A stretch of DNA of 9,369 nucleotides from NCBI GenBank assembly GCA_945787435.1, contig CALZHX010000186.1:1-9369 (forward strand), in the 5' to 3' direction. A model generated the notes under the pieces. It did no database searches. It saw nothing but the letters and a program-made list of their open reading frames with translations, and was not told where the DNA came from. This DNA is from an uncultured Woeseiaceae bacterium (lineage in GTDB: Bacteria; Pseudomonadota; Gammaproteobacteria; Steroidobacterales; Woeseiaceae). Shown here piece after piece: positions 6,771-9,369 of this stretch (its first letter is position 1; every line of letters starts with the position of its first letter). A program made the position numbers and the translations under genes.

Positions 6771-7684
6771 CGCGTCCAGCCATACAACGTCATTGCGGAG
6801 ATGACAACGGCCGAAATCATAAGCAGGCGAAAGACCAGTCGGTTGGCCGCTGTAGCCCCGCGCACGCCTCGCGTTACAAGATCCTCGTCGGGATCATCGC
6901 CCAGCGCCAACGCGCCGACACCAACGCGCGCGAGCAGGTGTTCGTTGTATTCCGACGCCGAGTCGGATTCTTGTTCCGTTGGCGCACGCCATGCGCCGAC
7001 CGCCGTATCGAAGTTGCCGGCTGCCGCATAGCCAATCGCCGTGAGCCGTGCCGGGATCCAGGCAAGCCAGCCGTGCAGGACAATGGCTGCATCACGCAGG
7101 CGCTCCGGCATTCCGTTCGAGTCCTCTGCACGCGCCGCAACAAACACCGCACGACGGCGTATCAGGTCCGTTGCCCGGTAAGTCCACGCGCCGAGCGGTC
7201 CCAGCAGTACGAACCAGAAGATGACAGCAAACAGGCGATTGTTCGCCTGGACACAGACGGCTTCTTCAACGCGGTGTATGCGCTCCAGTGCATCCTCGGG
7301 AACATCGCTCTCGATGATGGCTTTGGCAGTCTCCTCAATACGTTCTTTGTCGCCACCTTCCATGGCTCTGCAGTACTCGTCGACGTCTTCGCCAATATCC
7401 TGCGGGCCGAGCGAGAAAAACAGCACGAATACGCCGAGTACCAGGTAGGGAAAACCGAGCAAAGGATCACCAAGGACGAATACCGCTGCGAGCGCGAGTA
7501 CAGGCAATACGAGCAGCACCACGAGCGCTACTATCGGAATCATCGCAGGCCAGTTGGGCAGGAGACCCGCCCGCCGGAAACCAGCATCGATTACGCGATC
7601 TATCCAGCGCAATCTGCGCAGATGAAATAACCGGGTGGCAAGCCGTTCAATGACCAGGCCGATGAGCAGGGCAATCAGATGCAT
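6767..7684 (-). CDS. ampE: AmpE-like inner-membrane protein
   Basis: Protein of 305 residues, slightly longer than E. coli AmpE (284). It has four likely membrane segments: at the N-terminus (residues 1-12 region), a long double segment (about 47-92), one at about 150-170 (LFAVIFWFVLLGPLGAWTY) and one at the C-terminus (about 283-301). The segment FSLGPQDIGEDVDEYCRAMEGGD is characteristic of AmpE. The family is distantly similar to the CbiB/CobD membrane proteins of cobalamin synthesis, which matters because the neighbours are B12 genes. The position directly after ampD favours AmpE. In enterobacteria AmpE is encoded with AmpD and is described as a sensory membrane protein linked to beta-lactamase induction, but its molecular role is unclear. 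It lies 34 nt downstream of ampD and overlaps btuF by 4 nt. No ampC or ampR is in the window. Confidence 0.85.
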   Translation of the reverse strand: MHLIALLIGLVIERLATRLFHLRRLRWIDRVIDAGFRRAGLLPNWPAMIPIVALVVLLVLPVLALAAVFVLGDPLLGFPYLVLGVFVLFFSLGPQDIGEDVDEYCRAMEGGDKERIEETAKAIIESDVPEDALERIHRVEEAVCVQANNRLFAVIFWFVLLGPLGAWTYRATDLIRRRAVFVAARAEDSNGMPERLRDAAIVLHGWLAWIPARLTAIGYAAAGNFDTAVGAWRAPTEQESDSASEYNEHLLARVGVGALALGDDPDEDLVTRGVRGATAANRLVFRLLMISAVVISAMTLYGWTR

Positions 7685-7718
7685 CGTTCGTTAACTCATG
7701 TTGTTTTGCAGACAGGGT

Positions 7719-8279
7719 TCAGCAGATGCCATCATACAATCGAAGCCAGTCGAAAGCAGGACCCGGATCGGTTTTTCGGCCCGGCGCGATATCCGAGTGT
7801 GCTGCAATTTCGCGGCCAGTAATACCAGGATACGCAGCGATAATCGCGCGGCTTACGTTGCACAATACGGCATATTGCTCATCGCTGTACGGTGTCTCGT
7901 CCTCACCTTCCAGCTCGATTCCGATCGAATAGTCGTTGCAGCCGCTACGGCCCCTGAACGACGACTCTCCCGCGTGCCAGGCGCGCTGCGTGAACGGCAC
8001 AAACTGAAGCAGCTCGCCGTCGCGCCTGATCAACAGGTGTGAGGAAACCGTGAGCCCGCGGATTTCGGCAAAATAGGGGTGTGCATCCCAATCGAGCTGA
8101 TTCGTAAACAACTGTTCGATCTCGGGGCCACCAAACACGCCGGGGGGCAGACTGATGCCGTGGATAACCAATGTGTCCGGCGGCGCGCGTTCCGGGCGCT
8201 CGTCGCAGTTCGGGCTCGGGCGCTGCCTGGCCGGCTCGATCAGGCCAGTTTTGGTATCGATGCTGTAAGACGTGCTCAT
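7719..8279 (-). CDS. ampD: 1,6-anhydro-N-acetylmuramyl-L-alanine amidase AmpD
   Basis: Protein of 186 residues (E. coli AmpD: 183), an N-acetylmuramoyl-L-alanine amidase of the amidase_2 fold. Zinc ligands by alignment to AmpD are His40 (LVIHGISLPPG), His161 (AAHSDIAPGRKTDPGPAFDW) and Asp171. Glu122 in SIGIELEG and Lys169 correspond to catalytic residues. There is no signal peptide, as expected for the cytoplasmic enzyme that removes the peptide from recycled anhydromuropeptides. The ATG at 8279 is preferred to an in-frame one 30 codons upstream, because the longer form would run into the rsmE coding region on the other strand and has no counterpart in the family. A GAGGA lies about 16 nt before the chosen start, rather far for a ribosome binding site. 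It is the first gene of ampD-ampE-btuF. Confidence 0.95.
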   Translation of the reverse strand: MSTSYSIDTKTGLIEPARQRPSPNCDERPERAPPDTLVIHGISLPPGVFGGPEIEQLFTNQLDWDAHPYFAEIRGLTVSSHLLIRRDGELLQFVPFTQRAWHAGESSFRGRSGCNDYSIGIELEGEDETPYSDEQYAVLCNVSRAIIAAYPGITGREIAAHSDIAPGRKTDPGPAFDWLRLYDGIC

Positions 8280-8322
8280 TGGTATACGATAGTCGTCCTC
8301 ACAGGCTCCAAAATCAACGACT

Positions 8323-9066
8323 ATGGCACTGACCCGGCTTTTCGTCAGCGACGCGCTCGGTTCCGGCAATGAACTGCAGCTCGAGCGCGACCAGACACAC
8401 TACCTGGGTCGTGTACTCAGGCTACGCAATGGCGACACATTGACCGTATTCAACGGTGACGACGGCGAGTTCGAAGCACAGGTTATTTCTCTGACGAAGA
8501 ACAGTGCGGTCATTTCTATTGCTGAGCCTGTCGAGACGGCGACCGAATCGGTGTTGAAAATTCATCTTGTGCAAGGCATATCGCGCGGGGAGCGGATGGA
8601 TTTCGTTGTGCAAAAAGCGACCGAGCTGGGTGTCAAACGCATCTCGCCAGTGTTGACAGAGTACGGGGTGGTCAAACTCGAACCGGCCCGTGCCGCGAAA
8701 CGGCGTGACCACTGGCAAAGCGTTGCCATTAGCGCCTGCGAACAGTCGGGTCGCATTCGTCCGCCATTGATCGACGCGCCCGTCGATCTCAATGCCTGGT
8801 TCGGTGCGGGCGCCAAGGAAGCGGATTCAGATCTCATCCTGCGACCAGGCGCCGCCACGCAGTTGTCATCGATCGCAGCACCTGCCACCAAAGTTTGCCT
8901 CCTCATAGGGCCCGAAGGTGGCTTTAGCGACAAAGAGTACGAAGACGCAGCCGTGTCGGGTTTCGTAGCGGTTTCGCTCGGGCCACGGATACTGCGCACC
9001 GAAACCGCAGCGCTAACCGCAATTGCCGTGGCCCAGTCTTGCTGGGGTGACTTGCAAGACCAGTGA
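8323..9066 (+). CDS. rsmE: 16S rRNA (uracil1498-N3)-methyltransferase RsmE
   Basis: Protein of 247 residues, typical RsmE length. The N-terminal PUA-like RNA-binding domain contains HYLGRVLRLRNGDTLTVFNG. The C-terminal SPOUT (trefoil-knot) methyltransferase domain contains VQKATELGVKRISP, SACEQSGR, GPEGGFS (196-202) and LGPRILRTETAAL (219-231), the last two forming the SAM-binding knot. It methylates N3 of U1498 in 16S rRNA of the 30S subunit. It is divergent from ampD with 43 nt between starts. I see no strong Shine-Dalgarno before the ATG and no convincing promoter in that gap, which holds only a TATACGAT-like stretch. The transcript probably ends in the hairpin region just downstream. Confidence 0.96.
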   Translation: MALTRLFVSDALGSGNELQLERDQTHYLGRVLRLRNGDTLTVFNGDDGEFEAQVISLTKNSAVISIAEPVETATESVLKIHLVQGISRGERMDFVVQKATELGVKRISPVLTEYGVVKLEPARAAKRRDHWQSVAISACEQSGRIRPPLIDAPVDLNAWFGAGAKEADSDLILRPGAATQLSSIAAPATKVCLLIGPEGGFSDKEYEDAAVSGFVAVSLGPRILRTETAALTAIAVAQSCWGDLQDQ

Positions 9067-9076
9067 TGGGTCGCCC

Positions 9077-9095
9077 CTCCGGGAGGAGTATTTTT
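9077..9095 (+). terminator. Short hairpin with T-run after rsmE
   Basis: CTCC (9077-9080) pairs with GGAG (9085-9088) around a GGGA tetraloop, followed at once by TATTTTT (9089-9095), beginning 10 nt after the rsmE stop. The stem is only 4 bp, so by itself this would be a weak intrinsic terminator. The palindrome just downstream may do the main work. Confidence 0.4.
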
Positions 9096-9103
9096 CAAGT
9101 TGC

Positions 9104-9133
9104 TCAATAACCCCTCCGCGGAGGGGTTATTGA
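9104..9133. terminator. 30-bp perfect palindrome, probable bidirectional terminator
   Basis: Positions 9104-9118 are the exact reverse complement of 9119-9133. The GC core CCCCTCCGCGGAGGGG is flanked by TCAATAA on the left and TTATTGA on the right. As RNA it forms a 13-bp hairpin with a CGCG loop in either direction. Symmetric A/T flanks around a GC stem suit a bidirectional intrinsic terminator, although the T-rich tail (TTATT) is inside the stem and short. It lies 37 nt after rsmE. The heptamer CCCCTCC of its left arm also occurs at 9074-9080, so the upstream copy could pair alternatively with the right arm. Confidence 0.55.
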
Positions 9134-9164
9134 CCGATTTCGAAAACTATTGAAGCCGACGTAT

Positions 9165-9202
9165 CCGCTAAAACGCCGAAAGTCTGCTTTCACCAGAAGC
9201 GG
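9165..9202. repeat. Nested inverted repeats in the rsmE-HAD intergenic region
   Basis: CCGCT (9165-9169) is complementary to AGCGG (9198-9202), and between them GAAAG (9178-9182) pairs with CTTTC (9187-9191) around a TCTG loop. This could be a small structured element or a degenerate dispersed intergenic repeat. No T-run follows. Both arms are short, so chance is possible. Confidence 0.25.
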
Positions 9203-9218
9203 CCAGTCGTCCTCAGAA

Positions 9219-9227
9219 TGTTATTCT
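9219..9227 (+). promoter_or_regulatory. Possible extended -10 promoter for the HAD gene
   Basis: TGTTATTCT holds the TGn extension and a -10-like TATTCT (9222-9227, 4 of 6). No -35 match is seen at 17 nt upstream. Transcription would start near 9234, about 30 nt before the GTG start of the next gene. Weak evidence from a short motif. Confidence 0.3.
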
Positions 9228-9263
9228 CCGCTCATGATCAACCACGGTAATTAGACATCACTT

Positions 9264-9369
9264 GTGCATGCCACTGTATTTGACATAGATGGCACACTTC
9301 TCCAATCCGCTGGCGTGGATGACGACCTATACAAGGATGCTGTTCGATCCGTAATTCGCGGCGCTCTCA
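9264..9369 (+). CDS. HAD-superfamily hydrolase, N-terminal fragment cut by the window edge
   Basis: From GTG at 9264 the frame stays open to the window end and reads (start)HATVFDIDGTLLQSAGVDDDLYKDAVRSV and onward. FDIDGTL is HAD motif I: the first Asp (residue 7) is the nucleophile and the second (residue 9) the acid/base in this phosphatase family. The spacing after the motif and the start of a helical cap suggest a phosphoglycolate-phosphatase-like (subfamily I) enzyme, but only 35 residues are visible, so the substrate is unknown. The frame is closed upstream by TAG at 9252-9254, and GTG is the only usual start codon between that stop and the motif. An ATG at 9234 in the same frame is cut off by that stop after six codons. 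No good Shine-Dalgarno is seen. Confidence 0.75.
   Translation, partial: MHATVFDIDGTLLQSAGVDDDLYKDAVRSVIRGAL

Noticed and set aside
6938..7630. 230-codon plus-strand reading frame opposite ampE
   Set aside because: It is a shadow of ampE, with polar low-complexity composition and no motifs; the minus-strand frame has the AmpE signature and membrane segments.
6767..7684. Annotation of the AmpE-like gene as CbiB/CobD because it lies beside B12 genes
   Set aside because: It follows ampD directly and carries the AmpE-type FSLGPxD...Y...GD segment; the CbiB relationship is distant and no other de novo cobamide assembly genes are present.
8281..8290. TATACGAT as a -10 box for rsmE
   Set aside because: No acceptable -35 hexamer lies 16-18 nt upstream, so it was not listed as a promoter.
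8280..8369. N-terminal 30-residue extension of AmpD
   Set aside because: It overlaps the rsmE coding region on the other strand and has no equivalent in AmpD; the ATG at 8279 gives the normal length.

Overview
The window looks like a chromosomal segment of a gammaproteobacterium, probably a marine or free-living one. The evidence is an ampD-ampE pair, an RsmE gene, TonB-dependent cobalamin uptake with a class I cobalamin riboswitch, moderately high GC, and tightly packed short operons. No phage, IS, CRISPR, tRNA or rRNA features were found. The exact lineage cannot be fixed from sequence alone.

Layout, left to right. (1) 3-2378, plus strand: a three-gene run with gaps of 13 and 2 nt. It encodes a SAM-dependent methyltransferase carrying a lipoprotein signal (5' end cut by the window edge), a membrane-anchored metzincin-like zinc protease with HExxHxxGxxD, and a FecE/BtuD-type ABC ATPase. 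(2) 2358-3152, minus strand: an inositol-monophosphatase-family phosphatase resembling HisN-type histidinol-phosphatases. Its 3' end overlaps the ATPase tail to tail by 21 nt. (3) 3153-3539: a divergent control region. It holds a strong sigma70-type promoter (TTGACA-17-TATCGT), a 7-bp dyad overlapping the -35 boxes of both directions, and a full cobalamin riboswitch ending in a hairpin next to the btuB ribosome binding site. (4) 3540-5883, plus strand: btuB (outer-membrane B12 receptor) and a PduO-type cob(I)alamin adenosyltransferase. (5) 8279-5901, minus strand: ampD, ampE and btuF in one operon, with the btuF start overlapping the ampE stop. (6) 8323-9066, plus strand: rsmE, followed by a short hairpin plus T-run and a 30-bp perfect palindrome. 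(7) From 9264 to the window edge: the beginning of a HAD-family phosphatase.

Functionally the centre of the window is a corrinoid salvage locus. BtuB brings cobalamin across the outer membrane, BtuF captures it on the periplasmic side, the ABC ATPase probably powers the inner-membrane importer, and the adenosyltransferase makes the coenzyme form. Adenosylcobalamin then presumably represses btuB through the riboswitch. The components sit on three separate transcripts. Only one has a visible riboswitch, and no BtuC permease is present in the window.

I did not find convincing evidence for an entirely new system. The items most worth a second look are the metzincin-like membrane protein co-transcribed with an exported methyltransferase and an ABC ATPase, the dyad between the divergent promoters, and the placement of btuF in the ampDE peptidoglycan-recycling operon.
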